Source: Herbiconiux sp. A18JL235
GTDB taxonomy: Bacteria > Actinomycetota > Actinomycetes > Actinomycetales > Microbacteriaceae
Direction: 5' to 3'
Length of the DNA: 64,000 nt
NCBI RefSeq assembly: GCF_040939305.1
Contig: NZ_CP162511.1
Span: 3,534,001-3,598,000, forward strand
A program made the position numbers and the translations under genes. Below, in pieces: positions 21,898-30,096 of this stretch. Positions within the stretch are counted from its first letter, which is position 1, and every line of letters begins with the position of its first letter. The notes below the pieces were generated by a model. That model saw nothing but the letters and a program-made list of their open reading frames with translations, made no database searches and was not told the origin of the DNA.

Positions 21898-23094
21898 ATG
21901 CAGACGGCACCACGACTGACGAAGACGGCGATGCGCACGATGTCGGTCGCCGCCGCGGCCTTGTCGGCGACGCTGCTGGCCGGATGCGGGGCGGGCGACG
22001 ACACGACCACGCGGTCCACGGCGACACCGACTGCCGCCACGCCGATTCCGTCCGTGACCGCGACTCCCTCGCCCGCGCCGACCTCGACGCCGACGCCCGC
22101 CGCGGAGGACCTCGGGCCCCTCGTGCCCGCGGGCGAGCCGACCCCGATCGCGTCGAACCTTCCCACCCCCTGGTCGATCGCCACCCTTGCCGACGGATCG
22201 GTGCTGGTGAGCGAACGCGACGACGCACGGATCGTCGAGATCGTCGGCGGCCAGGCGGTGCCCGTGACGACGGTGGAGGGGGTGCAGGCCGCAGGAGAAG
22301 GCGGACTGATGGGGCTCGCCGTGCTCGAGGGAGCATCCGGGAACTGGCTCTACGCGATGCACACCGCGGCATCCGACAACCGGGTGGTGCGTATGCAGCT
22401 CGGCGGCACATCCGGAGCCCGCACCCTGGGGGCGCCGGAACCCGTGCTCACCGGTCTGCCCAAGGCGTCGAACCACAACGGCGGACGCATCGCGTTCGGG
22501 CCCGACGGCATGGTGTACGTCACGGCCGGCGACGCCAGCTCGGGGGCGAACGCGCAGACGCTCGACTCGCTGGGCGGCAAGATCCTGCGAGTCACGCCCG
22601 ACGGGGCCGTCCCCGCCGACAACCCGTTCCCCGGTTCGCCGGTCTACTCGCTCGGGCACCGCAATCCGCAAGGTATCGGCTGGGCCGCCGACGGCACCAT
22701 GTGGGCGGCCGAGTTCGGGCAGAACACGTGGGACGAGCTCAACATCATCACCCCGGGCGCGAACTACGGGTGGCCTGTGGTCGAGGGGATCGCCGGAGAC
22801 CCGGCGTTCGTCGACCCCGTGCAGCAGTGGGCGACCGACGACGCGTCGCCGTCGGGCATCGCCGTGGTGGGCGACACCGTCTTCATGGCGGCGCTCGGCG
22901 GGGAGCGGCTGTGGAGCATCCAATTCGACGGGCGGGTGAACGAGCACTACGCGGGGCAGCTGGGGCGCATCCGCGACGTGGTGCGCGGGCCCGGATCGAC
23001 GCTCTACCTCATCACGAACAACACTGACGGGCGGGGCGATCCCCGCGCCGGGGACGACGTGATGTACCAGGTGGAGCTGGCGCCGCTGGGGTGA
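21898..23094 (+). CDS. Secreted PQQ-dependent sugar dehydrogenase lipoprotein
   Basis: Soluble-glucose/sorbosone-dehydrogenase family beta-propeller, predicted to oxidise sugars at the cell surface with pyrroloquinoline quinone. The 398-residue product starts with a lipoprotein signal: a hydrophobic helix ending in LLAGC at about residues 26-30, then a Thr/Pro-rich linker. Family signatures follow in order: SNHNGGRIAFGPDG with the conserved active-site histidine, GKILRV, DNPFPGSPVYSLGHRNPQG and NYGWP. The ATG at 21898 was chosen for its signal peptide and nearby GGGAG; earlier in-frame starts give an unlikely Arg-rich tail. Confidence 0.88.
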   Translation: MQTAPRLTKTAMRTMSVAAAALSATLLAGCGAGDDTTTRSTATPTAATPIPSVTATPSPAPTSTPTPAAEDLGPLVPAGEPTPIASNLPTPWSIATLADGSVLVSERDDARIVEIVGGQAVPVTTVEGVQAAGEGGLMGLAVLEGASGNWLYAMHTAASDNRVVRMQLGGTSGARTLGAPEPVLTGLPKASNHNGGRIAFGPDGMVYVTAGDASSGANAQTLDSLGGKILRVTPDGAVPADNPFPGSPVYSLGHRNPQGIGWAADGTMWAAEFGQNTWDELNIITPGANYGWPVVEGIAGDPAFVDPVQQWATDDASPSGIAVVGDTVFMAALGGERLWSIQFDGRVNEHYAGQLGRIRDVVRGPGSTLYLITNNTDGRGDPRAGDDVMYQVELAPLG

Positions 23095-23293
23095 GCGGCC
23101 GGATGCGACGTCGCGGCTGCGGGACGCGCTTTCCAGGGCGGATTCGGACGGCACGGCTCGGCGCGGCCCTCATCCGGGGGCATCGTCGTACCCTTGACGG
23201 AGACGGGATCGGACCCCGCGTGGGCGGAGCGACTCAGCCGGCGCGGTCCAGAGGCACCAGGAGCACGAACTGAGCATCATCACCGGATACGAC

Positions 23294-23911
23294 ATGACGA
23301 CCCTCCGCGAGAAGGTCGACTCCCGCGCTGTCGCCGAGCGGCTCGACGAACTCGGTCAGCTGCGCAGCCTCTCCGCCCTCAACGAGAAGGTCGTGCTGCT
23401 GCGGCTCGCCGGTCGCCTAGACGACGCCTGGGTGATCGCCAACGAGGCGGTACGACAGGCACGCTTCTCAGGTGACCGGGAGATGGCTCTGGGGGCGCGC
23501 ATCCGTCGCGCACAGGTGCAGCAGTACCAGGGCAAGTACCCGGCGGCGCTGCAGGAACTCGGGCTCTGCGTCGAAGAAGCGCAGACCCACGAGTGGGGTG
23601 CGCTCGAGGCGGCAGCGACGCTCAGTCGCGGCAAGGTGTACTTCGAGACGCGTGAGTACGAGGCGGCGCTCGCCGACTTCAAGTCGTCGGTGTTCCTCAT
23701 GGAGCGCCTCGGGGCGTCGATCGACCAGCTCGAGGCGTCGCTCGTCGCCGTGGCCGTCGTGGAGTCGCTGCTCGGCGGCACGGCCCCGTCGCCGGAACTG
23801 TCGGCGCCGTCGGCGGGCACCTCGGCGGGTTCGGCCTCACCGGCTGCGGAGCCCGCTTCGGCCGACCAGCGATCGATCGGCACGTCGTCGCTCGGGCAGT
23901 CGCCCAGCTGA
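23294..23911 (+). CDS. TPR-like helical repeat protein
   Basis: 205 residues. Residues 15-160 form regular helix pairs typical of tetratricopeptide repeats (ALNEKVVLLRLAGRLDDAW, then ALGARIRRAQVQQYQGKYP, then TREYEAALADFKSSVFLMER); the C-terminal 45 residues are Ala/Ser/Pro-rich and likely disordered. A protein-protein adaptor role is likely but the partner is unknown. The ATG lacks a ribosome-binding site, whereas an in-frame CTG at 23270 (seven codons earlier plus) lies six bases after AGGAG, so the true start may be that CTG. The SprT-like gene follows after 13 bases. Confidence 0.7.
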   Translation: MTTLREKVDSRAVAERLDELGQLRSLSALNEKVVLLRLAGRLDDAWVIANEAVRQARFSGDREMALGARIRRAQVQQYQGKYPAALQELGLCVEEAQTHEWGALEAAATLSRGKVYFETREYEAALADFKSSVFLMERLGASIDQLEASLVAVAVVESLLGGTAPSPELSAPSAGTSAGSASPAAEPASADQRSIGTSSLGQSPS

Positions 23912-23924
23912 ACGCGGTCGACCG

Positions 23925-24416
23925 ATGGCCGATCTGCAGCGGGTGACGCGCTGGGCGAACGCACTCATCGCGCTGCATCTCGACGCCCGGGTGTGGTCGT
24001 TCGGGTTCGACAACGCCAAGACCCGCGCGGGCCAGTGCAACTACACCGCCCATCGCATCACGGTGTCGCGGTACCTCGCGGCGCGGTATGAGGACGACGA
24101 GATCCACCAGATCTTGTTGCACGAAGTGGCGCATGCGCTCGCCGGGCCCGCGGCAGCGCACGGGCCGCGGTGGGTGGCGGTGGCCCGCGAGATCGGTTAC
24201 GAGGGCTCGCGCCTTCACGACGGCGAGCGAGCCGACGAACTGGCGCCGTGGATCGGGCGATGCCCTGCGGGGCACGAGTACTTCAGGCACCGCCGCCCCA
24301 CGAACCGCGTCTCGTGCAGCGTGTGTGCTCGCGGTTTCAGCTCGGCCCATGTGATCGAGTGGACCCGCCGCGACGTCGCCGCCGCGCGCCGCGCTGTGCA
24401 CCGCGCCGCGCGCTGA
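23925..24416 (+). CDS. SprT-like zinc metalloprotein
   Basis: 163 residues. The HExxH metal-binding motif is present as HEVAHALAG at about residues 67-75, in the SprT-like arrangement (IHQILLHEVAHAL), followed by a zinc ribbon with Cys/His pairs (RCPAGH...VSCSVCARG) at about 109-138. Relatives of this domain act as DNA-protein crosslink proteases (Spartan) or as uncharacterised SprT proteins; which applies is unknown. The start is ATG 23925, 13 bases after the TPR-like gene, without its own ribosome-binding site, suggesting translational coupling. Confidence 0.8.
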   Translation: MADLQRVTRWANALIALHLDARVWSFGFDNAKTRAGQCNYTAHRITVSRYLAARYEDDEIHQILLHEVAHALAGPAAAHGPRWVAVAREIGYEGSRLHDGERADELAPWIGRCPAGHEYFRHRRPTNRVSCSVCARGFSSAHVIEWTRRDVAAARRAVHRAAR

Positions 24417-24433
24417 CGACGCGCGGGTCGCAA

Positions 24434-24489
24434 GGCACGAGGCACGAGGCACGAGGCACGAGGCACGAGGCACGAGGCACGAGGCACGA
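24434..24489. repeat. Heptanucleotide tandem repeat, eight copies
   Basis: GGCACGA is repeated eight times without interruption just after the SprT-like stop codon. Being seven bases long and non-coding, copy number could vary by slipped-strand replication. No spacer structure exists, so it is not CRISPR. Confidence 0.95.
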
Positions 24490-24567
24490 GGCGATCATCG
24501 CGCGGTGCAGCATGCCGCGGGTGAGGGCCGCGGCTGGCCCGCGTCGAGGGTGGGTGGTGGGGGTGGG

Positions 24568-24614
24568 TGCAGCCCGCCGCGTTCGTGGGGGAACGAGCGG
24601 CGCGGCGGGCTGCA
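24568..24614. repeat. Large palindrome, copy 1
   Basis: Perfect 14-bp arms TGCAGCCCGCCGCG (24568-24581) and CGCGGCGGGCTGCA (24601-24614), with an inner CGTTC/GAACG pairing. It is related to the palindrome at 24758-24801. Confidence 0.85.
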
Positions 24615-24757
24615 GTCGGGGCCCCAGGCTCAGCTCCGGGCTTGGGGGACGAGAGTGCCGTCGGACGGGGACGGGCGCGAACCGGCGCACTCGTCGGGGC
24701 TCGGCGATCGCCTACGGCGTCCGGCGCCCCCGGCGGGCGGCGCCGGGTTGGTGAAGT

Positions 24758-24801
24758 GCAGCCCACCGCGGTTCGCGGGGGGACGATCCACGGCGGGCTG
24801 C
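24758..24801. repeat. Large palindrome, copy 2 (diverged)
   Basis: Arms GCAGCCCACCG (24758-24768) and CGGCGGGCTGC (24791-24801), one mismatch, with a centre resembling copy 1 (GTTCGCGGGG versus GTTCGTGGGG). The pair suggests local duplication of one hairpin element. Confidence 0.75.
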
Positions 24802-24880
24802 GGTCTATGGGCCTACGGGACGAACCACGGGCGGTAGGGGGACTCGTAGGGGGTGTGTGGGGCGGAGGCGCGCAGCAGCA

Positions 24881-25912
24881 TCAGATGTTGCCGATCGTGT
24901 GGCGCCCGAGATCGGTGTACCAGAGCGAGTTGGTCGAGGTGACGGCAAGACACCCGACCGATGCCCCGGTGAACGGGGGAGCGAAGAACGCGACCGAGCC
25001 GTCGGGCTCGATGCGGCCCATGCCGTGCGCCCCGGCGACGAAGTACAGCTCGTAGTCGCTGCCGGCACAGAGCGAGGACGGCTCGGTGTAGACGAACGGT
25101 GGCTCGATGATGGGTGCGACAGCGACCACCGAACCGCTCAACGAGACCTTCTGGAGAAGATTCGGTCGAGCCACCCAGAGCGACCCGTCGGCGACCTTCG
25201 CGATGCCGGAGAAGTTGCCGGGGCCTACCGGAAACATCTCGGTGGCCCCTGTGACGATGTCGAGGGCGCCGATCGAGCCGTAGCCGTCGACGGTGAACCA
25301 GATGCGGCCGTCGTCGCCGGCCACGAGGTGGTAGAAGCCGGAGCCCGGATGTACGGGGAACGAGGTGATGGAGCCATCGAGGGCCAGACGACCGAGGCCG
25401 CCCGCCGCATCCCAGCCGAACCAGATCGCCCCGTCTGCACCCACGACCGGCGAGCTTCCCCAGTCGAAGCGGCCGCTGAAGGGAAATGCCGTGACAGCGC
25501 CGGAAGCCGGATCGAGCTTGCCCATTCCGCCGTTCGAGATGTCGTTGAACCAGACGGTGCCGTCGGGAGCGGGAACGAGGCGCGAGACACCCGGCCGCCC
25601 CGGACCGAGGTCGTACTCCACGAACGAAGCGGGTGCCGAAGAGGGGAACGAGACGATGTGGTTGCCCCAGCCGTCGTCGTACCAGACGCGATCTCCCGCA
25701 TCGACAGTGACGAAGCCGGGTGCGAATCCGGCAGTCGGAGTCGTGTACTCATGCCACGAGGCGAACCCTCCCCCGCCGACCTCGAGGGCCCCCGCCGCCT
25801 TCGACTCGAGCGGAACACCCGCTGAGACGACAGCAGCAGCAGCGCCCACGGCGAGCAGACCGAAGTGCCGGCGCGTGAGGGCGGGGGCATCGGGGTCGTA
25901 CACGGAACGCAC
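24881..25912 (-). CDS. Tat-exported seven-bladed beta-propeller protein (Vgb-like fold)
   Basis: 343 residues. The N-terminus has twin arginines (RRHFGLLAVGAAAAVVSAG), a Tat export signal. Seven blade motifs of the type 'xWFxx' are visible: VWYDD, VWFND, IWFGW, IWFTV, LWVAR, LYFVA and LWYTD, implying a seven-bladed propeller like streptogramin B lyase (Vgb). None reads WFTE, the form usual in Vgb, so antibiotic lyase activity should not be assumed. The GTG start at 25912 is supported by GAGGAG six bases upstream. The substrate is unknown. Confidence 0.75.
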   Translation of the reverse strand: MRSVYDPDAPALTRRHFGLLAVGAAAAVVSAGVPLESKAAGALEVGGGGFASWHEYTTPTAGFAPGFVTVDAGDRVWYDDGWGNHIVSFPSSAPASFVEYDLGPGRPGVSRLVPAPDGTVWFNDISNGGMGKLDPASGAVTAFPFSGRFDWGSSPVVGADGAIWFGWDAAGGLGRLALDGSITSFPVHPGSGFYHLVAGDDGRIWFTVDGYGSIGALDIVTGATEMFPVGPGNFSGIAKVADGSLWVARPNLLQKVSLSGSVVAVAPIIEPPFVYTEPSSLCAGSDYELYFVAGAHGMGRIEPDGSVAFFAPPFTGASVGCLAVTSTNSLWYTDLGRHTIGNI

Positions 25913-25991
25913 GCTGATCTCCTCGAGTCGAACGATGGGGCCCGCCGGGTGAGCGGTGAGGCCACGTTATTCGCGGGAGAGGCGTGCCTGT

Positions 25992-26012
25992 GATGAGTAC
26001 TTCGTACTCATC
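25992..26012. repeat. Perfect 9+9 bp palindrome, possible operator
   Basis: GATGAGTAC, three-base centre TTC, then GTACTCATC. It lies between the DUF427 gene stop and the propeller gene start, about 80 bases before the latter on the same strand. It is too AT-rich for a typical local terminator and has the size of a repressor site. Confidence 0.7.
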
Positions 26013-26020
26013 GACCCGGT

Positions 26021-26323
26021 TCAGTCGGTGACCTGGACTTCCTTCCAGAAGGCGACATAGCCGCTGAAGTCCTTGCCGACTCGGTCGAAGGCGGTGGGGT
26101 ACGGCTGCGGGTAGCTCCAGGCACGGTCGTGGAGCACCTCGTCGTCGATCTTCACGTCGAAGTACTGGCACTCACCCTTCCACGGGCAGGTGTAGGGGGT
26201 GTCGCTCGCGACGAGCAGCGACGAGTCGACGCTCGACGGCGGGAAATACCAGTTGCCCTCGATGGCGATCAGATCTTCCTTCGGTGCTTCGGCGACGACG
26301 ACGCCGCCCAGAACTGCCTTCAT
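26021..26323 (-). CDS. DUF427 family protein
   Basis: 100-residue single-domain protein of the DUF427 family, recognisable from NWYFPPSSVDSSLL, the CPWKGECQYFDV core, and the ending YVAFWKEVQV. Members form a small beta-sandwich of unknown biochemical function, found widely in actinobacteria. An ideal ribosome-binding site AGGAGGT precedes the ATG. No conserved partner gene is evident; the upstream neighbour on this strand is the ComB-like gene 27 bases away, so they may be cotranscribed. Confidence 0.88.
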   Translation of the reverse strand: MKAVLGGVVVAEAPKEDLIAIEGNWYFPPSSVDSSLLVASDTPYTCPWKGECQYFDVKIDDEVLHDRAWSYPQPYPTAFDRVGKDFSGYVAFWKEVQVTD

Positions 26324-26350
26324 GGTGTGACCTCCTGTGTCACCACCACG

Positions 26351-26881
26351 CTACGCCTCGTCGGCGTCGATCCGGCAGAGTTCGGCGAGCTCGTCGGAAC
26401 GCCCGGCGGCCACCCAGGTGAGACCGGCCTCGGATGCGCTGACGAGGTGTGCGACGGCGCGGCGCAGCGACACGAAGGAGGCGCACGCCGCCGCCGCCTC
26501 GGGAGACGAGTAGTCGATCCCGAGTTCGGCGAGCGCGTCGACGACGGAGCCCGCTGCCAGGAAGTCCTCGACGGCGAATCGTCCGTCAGGGCGGGCCGGT
26601 GTGACGAGGTCGACGAAGACCCGCTCGCCTCGCTCCCCCTGCACCGCGAGCACCGTGCGTGCCGCGGCCGTGCGTGTGCGGAAGCCGACGGCGGGGCGTT
26701 CGGCGAGCATCCGTGCCGCCTCGGGATGGGAGGAGAACTCGCCGTCGTCGAGCGCGTCGACGACGAGCAGGTGGTCTGCCTGCGCCGCCAGCTCGGCGAG
26801 ACCCGTCGACGTCACTCCGAGGTGGAGGCGCACCTGGTAGCGCGACTGGGGCAGGGCGGTCTCGGGGAGCTGGCTGGGCAT
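26351..26881 (-). CDS. 2-phosphosulfolactate phosphatase-like protein (ComB-type)
   Basis: 176 residues. The opening SRYQVRLHLGVTSTGLAELA, then ADHLLVVDALDD, and the late SLRRAVAHLVSASEAGLTWV resemble ComB-type 2-phosphosulfolactate phosphatases, which in methanogens work in coenzyme M synthesis. The bacterium is not expected to make coenzyme M, so the real substrate is probably different, and the usual VIDVLRAT motif is degraded to VVDALDDG. A TAAACT hexamer exactly six bases before the ATG predicts a leaderless mRNA. Confidence in the family is moderate. Confidence 0.55.
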   Translation of the reverse strand: MPSQLPETALPQSRYQVRLHLGVTSTGLAELAAQADHLLVVDALDDGEFSSHPEAARMLAERPAVGFRTRTAAARTVLAVQGERGERVFVDLVTPARPDGRFAVEDFLAAGSVVDALAELGIDYSSPEAAAACASFVSLRRAVAHLVSASEAGLTWVAAGRSDELAELCRIDADEA

Positions 26882-26887
26882 CCGTCG

Positions 26888-26893
26888 AGTTTA
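26888..26893 (-). promoter_or_regulatory. -10 hexamer TAAACT, leaderless start of 26351-26881
   Basis: Read on the minus strand, TAAACT is followed by six bases and the ATG at 26881, so +1 would be the start codon itself. No clear -35 is seen. Confidence 0.55.
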
Positions 26894-26941
26894 AGGCGAG
26901 CGGGGGTTGGACGCCGCGCGTGCCCCCGCGAGACTGGGAAG

Positions 26942-27505
26942 ATGCGCGTGATGCTGAAGCTCATCCTCGACTGCGGCCCGGATGCCGCGTGGCGTGCATT
27001 GCGGAGCCCCGCGGTGTTCAGAGAGGTGTCGAGCCCGCTGGTGGAGATCGAGTCGCTCACCGTCGACGGGTTCCCGACCGTGTGGACGGAGGGTGTGCAT
27101 CCGGTCGAGATGCGGGGAGCCGGCATCGTTCCCATCGGGCAGCAGCTCATCAACCTGTCGTTCCGCACGGCCGAGCACGGATCGACGCGCATCGTCCACG
27201 ACTCTGGCGTCGGAGTGCGCGGAGCCGTCGCGGTCCTGTCGATGTGGGATCACAAGATGGCCGTGGCGCCCGACCCGGCCGGCACCGGGCGCACGCTCTA
27301 CCGCGACAAGCTCGAGGTGCATGCCGGGCTGCTCACGCCGGCGGCGTGGTACGGGCTGTGGGCGTTCTGGCAGTGGCGGGGCCACCGGCTGCAGCAGCTG
27401 GCGCCGACCTGGGCGTTCGACCCGCCGGCGGCGACGGATGCGGGTGAGGCGGATGCGGACGAGACGGCTGCTGCCGGTGGCGACGCGACAGGGCCCGCCT
27501 CGTGA
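26942..27505 (+). CDS. SRPBCC-fold protein
   Basis: 187 residues. The opening LKLILDCGPDAAWRALRSPAVFREVSSP is typical of START/SRPBCC helix-grip proteins (polyketide cyclase or lipid-binding folds), and the region RTLYRDKLEVHAGLLTPAAW would form the long C-terminal helix. The last 30 residues are Ala/Asp/Gly-rich. No catalytic residue pattern identifies a reaction. The ATG at 26942 or the one at 26951 may be used. Its stop overlaps the start of the DUF1684 gene (GTGA), so the two form an operon. Confidence 0.7.
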   Translation: MRVMLKLILDCGPDAAWRALRSPAVFREVSSPLVEIESLTVDGFPTVWTEGVHPVEMRGAGIVPIGQQLINLSFRTAEHGSTRIVHDSGVGVRGAVAVLSMWDHKMAVAPDPAGTGRTLYRDKLEVHAGLLTPAAWYGLWAFWQWRGHRLQQLAPTWAFDPPAATDAGEADADETAAAGGDATGPAS

Positions 27506-28188
27506 ACCGCCCCGCCGCGACGGCGCTCGCGACCGCCGACTGGCGGTTGCGGGTGTTCGGCATCTACGCCCGCGTGCGCGAGCTCACCGCGGACGGCGAC
27601 ATCATGGCGGCCCACGACCTGTGGCGCCGGGGGCGTGACGAGCTGTTCGCCGAGCATCCGGCCACTCCCCTGTTGCCCGAAGACCGGCCCGGCTTCGCGG
27701 GCCTGCCGGTCGCGCCCTACGACCCGGCATGGCGGTTCATCGCCGAGATCGCCGAGCCCGAGGCCGACGACCCGCGCCCGCGTTCGTTCGAGTTCGAGAC
27801 GGGCACCGACGGCGTGGTGCCGTTCGAACTCCTCGGTGTGGCCCGCATCGACGGCGTGGGCGAGCTCGACGTGTGGCGGCTCGCCTCCTACGGCGGAGGC
27901 CTGTTCGTTCCTGTGAAGGATGCTCTGGCCGACCGCCCGGGCGGCACCTACGGCGCCGGTCGCTACCTCGTCGACACCATCAAGGGCGCGAGCCTCCAGC
28001 CCGAGCTCGAGCCGGGCGGGCACACCTCCCGCCTGGTTCTCGACTTCAACTTCGCCTACAACCCGTCGTGCGCCTACGACCCCGCCTGGGCCTGCCCCCT
28101 CGCCCAACCCGGCAACCGCCTCCCCGTCGAGGTGCCTGTGGGCGAGTCGTACGGGCACCATCCAGGTGACTCACGAGCTGTGCGCTAG
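27502..28188 (+). CDS. DUF1684 family protein
   Basis: 228 residues with the DUF1684 signature DFNFAYNPSCAYDPAWACPL near residue 190, preceded by GAGRYLVDTIKGA. Members are found in many actinobacteria and Bacteroidetes and their activity is not established. The GTG start overlaps the upstream SRPBCC gene by four bases, indicating coupled translation. After it comes a 226-base gap with a leader for the RNA helicase gene. Confidence 0.9.
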   Translation: MNRPAATALATADWRLRVFGIYARVRELTADGDIMAAHDLWRRGRDELFAEHPATPLLPEDRPGFAGLPVAPYDPAWRFIAEIAEPEADDPRPRSFEFETGTDGVVPFELLGVARIDGVGELDVWRLASYGGGLFVPVKDALADRPGGTYGAGRYLVDTIKGASLQPELEPGGHTSRLVLDFNFAYNPSCAYDPAWACPLAQPGNRLPVEVPVGESYGHHPGDSRAVR

Positions 28189-28414
28189 ACTTGAGGGGAT
28201 CGAGGGCTCGAGAGTGAGCCCCGTGCGTCGAAAGAACGCTCCCTCTTCACACTGATCGCAGCACCGCGGGCCACGACTCGGCCGACCCGGCTGCATCACT
28301 TGCAGATACTTCTTGCGGCGAACGGATGCACCGTCGGTGCGTTCGCCATCCTTCCGGACGGGCTGCGAGTCATCGCGCCTGCCCGGACGAACTGCCGGAA
28401 AGGCACAGAACACC
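28189..28414 (+). other. Structured leader of the DEAD-box helicase gene
   Basis: 226 bases with no credible coding sequence. A TAGACT hexamer at about 28187-28192 could be a -10. Two hairpins follow: GGGCTC/GAGCCC (28204-28221) and a longer one with outer arms GCGAACG (28318-28324) and CGTTCGC (28340-28346) and inner GCACC/GGTGC. Long structured leaders are typical of cold-induced RNA helicase and cold-shock genes, so thermal control is a reasonable inference. Confidence 0.5.
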
Positions 28415-30073
28415 TTGTCTCAGAACGACACCACCTTCGGCGCGCTCGGCGTGCCCGCTCCCCTCGTCTCGGTGCTGACCGCACAGGGCAAGACGGAGCC
28501 TTTCCCCATCCAGGTCGACACCCTGCCCGACACCCTGAACGGCCGCGACGTGCTCGGCCGCGGCAAGACCGGCTCGGGCAAGACCCTCGCCTTCTCCATC
28601 CCCATGGTCGCCCGCCTCGCCGGCCCCCTCGCGGGCGGCGCCCGCCGGCCCGGCCGCCCCGTCGGCCTCATCCTCGCCCCGACCCGCGAGCTCGCCACCC
28701 AGATCGACGCCACCCTGGCACCGCTCGCCCACGCCTACGGGATGAAGACCACGACCATCTTCGGCGGAGTCTCGCAGTCGCGCCAGGTCACGGCCCTCAA
28801 GGCCGGCGTCGACATCGTCGTCGCCTGCCCCGGGCGACTCGAAGACCTCATGAAGCAGGGCTTCGTCTCGCTCGACGCCGTCGAGATCACGGTGCTCGAC
28901 GAGGCCGACCACATGGCCGACCTGGGCTTCCTGCCGGTCGTCACGCGCATCCTCGACAAGACCCCGTCGACCGGGCAGCGCCTGCTGTTCTCGGCGACTC
29001 TCGACAACGGCGTGGACAAGCTGGTCAAGCGATTCCTCCACAACGAGGTGCTGCACTCGGTCGACGAGGCGAACTCGCCCGTCGCTGCCATGACCCACCA
29101 CGTCTTCGAGACCGAGTCGGTCGAGTCGAAGCGGGTTCTGGTGAACAAGCTGGCGTCGGGAACCGGGCGCCGCATCCTGTTCATGCGCACCAAGCACCAC
29201 GCGAAGAAGCTCGCGAAGCAGCTCACCGAGTCGGGGATCCCGGCCGTCGACCTGCACGGCAACCTCTCGCAGGTGGCCCGCGACCGCAACCTCGCGGCGT
29301 TCAGCGCCGGTGACGTGCGCGTTCTGGTGGCGACGGATGTCGCAGCCCGCGGTGTTCACGTCGACGACATCGAGCTCGTCATCCACGTCGACCCGCCGGC
29401 GGAGCACAAGGCGTACCTGCACCGTTCGGGCCGCACCGCCCGGGCGGGGTCGGAGGGCGATGTGGTCACGATCATGCTGCCCGCGCAGCGCAGAGACGTG
29501 AAGGACCTGCTGCGCAAGGCGGCGATCACCGTGACGCCCGAGGTCGTTCCCGCGTCGGCGGAGTCCGCCTCGGTCGACGCGCTCGTGGGCGATGTCGCGG
29601 CGTACGTGAAGCCCGCCCCGCGCACCACGAACCAGTTGCCGGCCTCCGGTCAGCGACGCACCGGGAACGACGGCGTCTCGTCGGGCGGGTCGCAGGGTGC
29701 GAACGCGCAGCGCAAGCGCGCCCGCCGCGGTGGTGCGGGCGTCGGCGCTGGTGGCTCGGGTGACGGGTCGGGTGGCGGCAACGGCGGTCGCAGTCGCACC
29801 CGCAACGGCGGCGCAGGCAACGCCGGCGGCGGGGCCGCGGGTGGCGGAGGTCGCGGGCGCGGTCGCGGCGGCGACGCCGGATCGGCCTCGGGCGGCAGCC
29901 GCTCGTTCTACAGCACCTCGACCGACCGCCCCGGCGGCGGCTCCGGCGGCGGTGCCGATGGCGGCGCGCGTCGTGGCGATGCACACGGCCAAGGCGGCAA
30001 CGGCGGGCGCGCGCGCCAGTCGGCAGCATCGTTCTCGGCCGGTTCGAACGGTGGGCGGCGTCGCTCGCGCTGA
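28415..30073 (+). CDS. DEAD-box ATP-dependent RNA helicase
   Basis: Unwinds RNA secondary structure; relatives act in ribosome assembly, RNA decay and cold adaptation. 552 residues from a TTG start. Motifs are in order: the Q-motif region (FPIQVDTLPD), Walker A GKTGSGKT at about residue 50, DEAD in VLDEADHMADLG near 161, SAT in FSATLDN, and HRSGRTARAG in domain 2. Residues after about 410 are a Gly/Arg/Asn-rich RNA-binding tail. Upstream in-frame starts give an unlikely Arg/Ser-rich extension; conserved sequence begins at TTFGALGVPAPLV, hence the TTG choice, which lacks a strong ribosome-binding site. Confidence 0.9.
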   Translation: MSQNDTTFGALGVPAPLVSVLTAQGKTEPFPIQVDTLPDTLNGRDVLGRGKTGSGKTLAFSIPMVARLAGPLAGGARRPGRPVGLILAPTRELATQIDATLAPLAHAYGMKTTTIFGGVSQSRQVTALKAGVDIVVACPGRLEDLMKQGFVSLDAVEITVLDEADHMADLGFLPVVTRILDKTPSTGQRLLFSATLDNGVDKLVKRFLHNEVLHSVDEANSPVAAMTHHVFETESVESKRVLVNKLASGTGRRILFMRTKHHAKKLAKQLTESGIPAVDLHGNLSQVARDRNLAAFSAGDVRVLVATDVAARGVHVDDIELVIHVDPPAEHKAYLHRSGRTARAGSEGDVVTIMLPAQRRDVKDLLRKAAITVTPEVVPASAESASVDALVGDVAAYVKPAPRTTNQLPASGQRRTGNDGVSSGGSQGANAQRKRARRGGAGVGAGGSGDGSGGGNGGRSRTRNGGAGNAGGGAAGGGGRGRGRGGDAGSASGGSRSFYSTSTDRPGGGSGGGADGGARRGDAHGQGGNGGRARQSAASFSAGSNGGRRRSR

Positions 30074-30096
30074 CGCGCATCCGAACAACTGATCGG

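Larger units (their letters stand above)
24490..24880. other. Repeat-rich intergenic region, no gene
   Basis: About 390 bases between the 3' ends of two convergent genes. Frames here lack the codon bias of neighbouring genes. The content is two diverged palindromes (listed separately) and G-rich tracts such as GGGTGGGTGGTGGGGGTGGG near 24548-24567 (read on the plus strand). It could act as a bidirectional terminator. Confidence 0.6.

Noticed and set aside
24434..24489. CRISPR-like tandem array
   Set aside because: Units are seven bases long and directly adjacent, with no spacers and no cas genes.
24881..25912. Streptogramin-resistance gene
   Set aside because: Only the propeller fold matches; the catalytic motif is not seen and the protein is exported.
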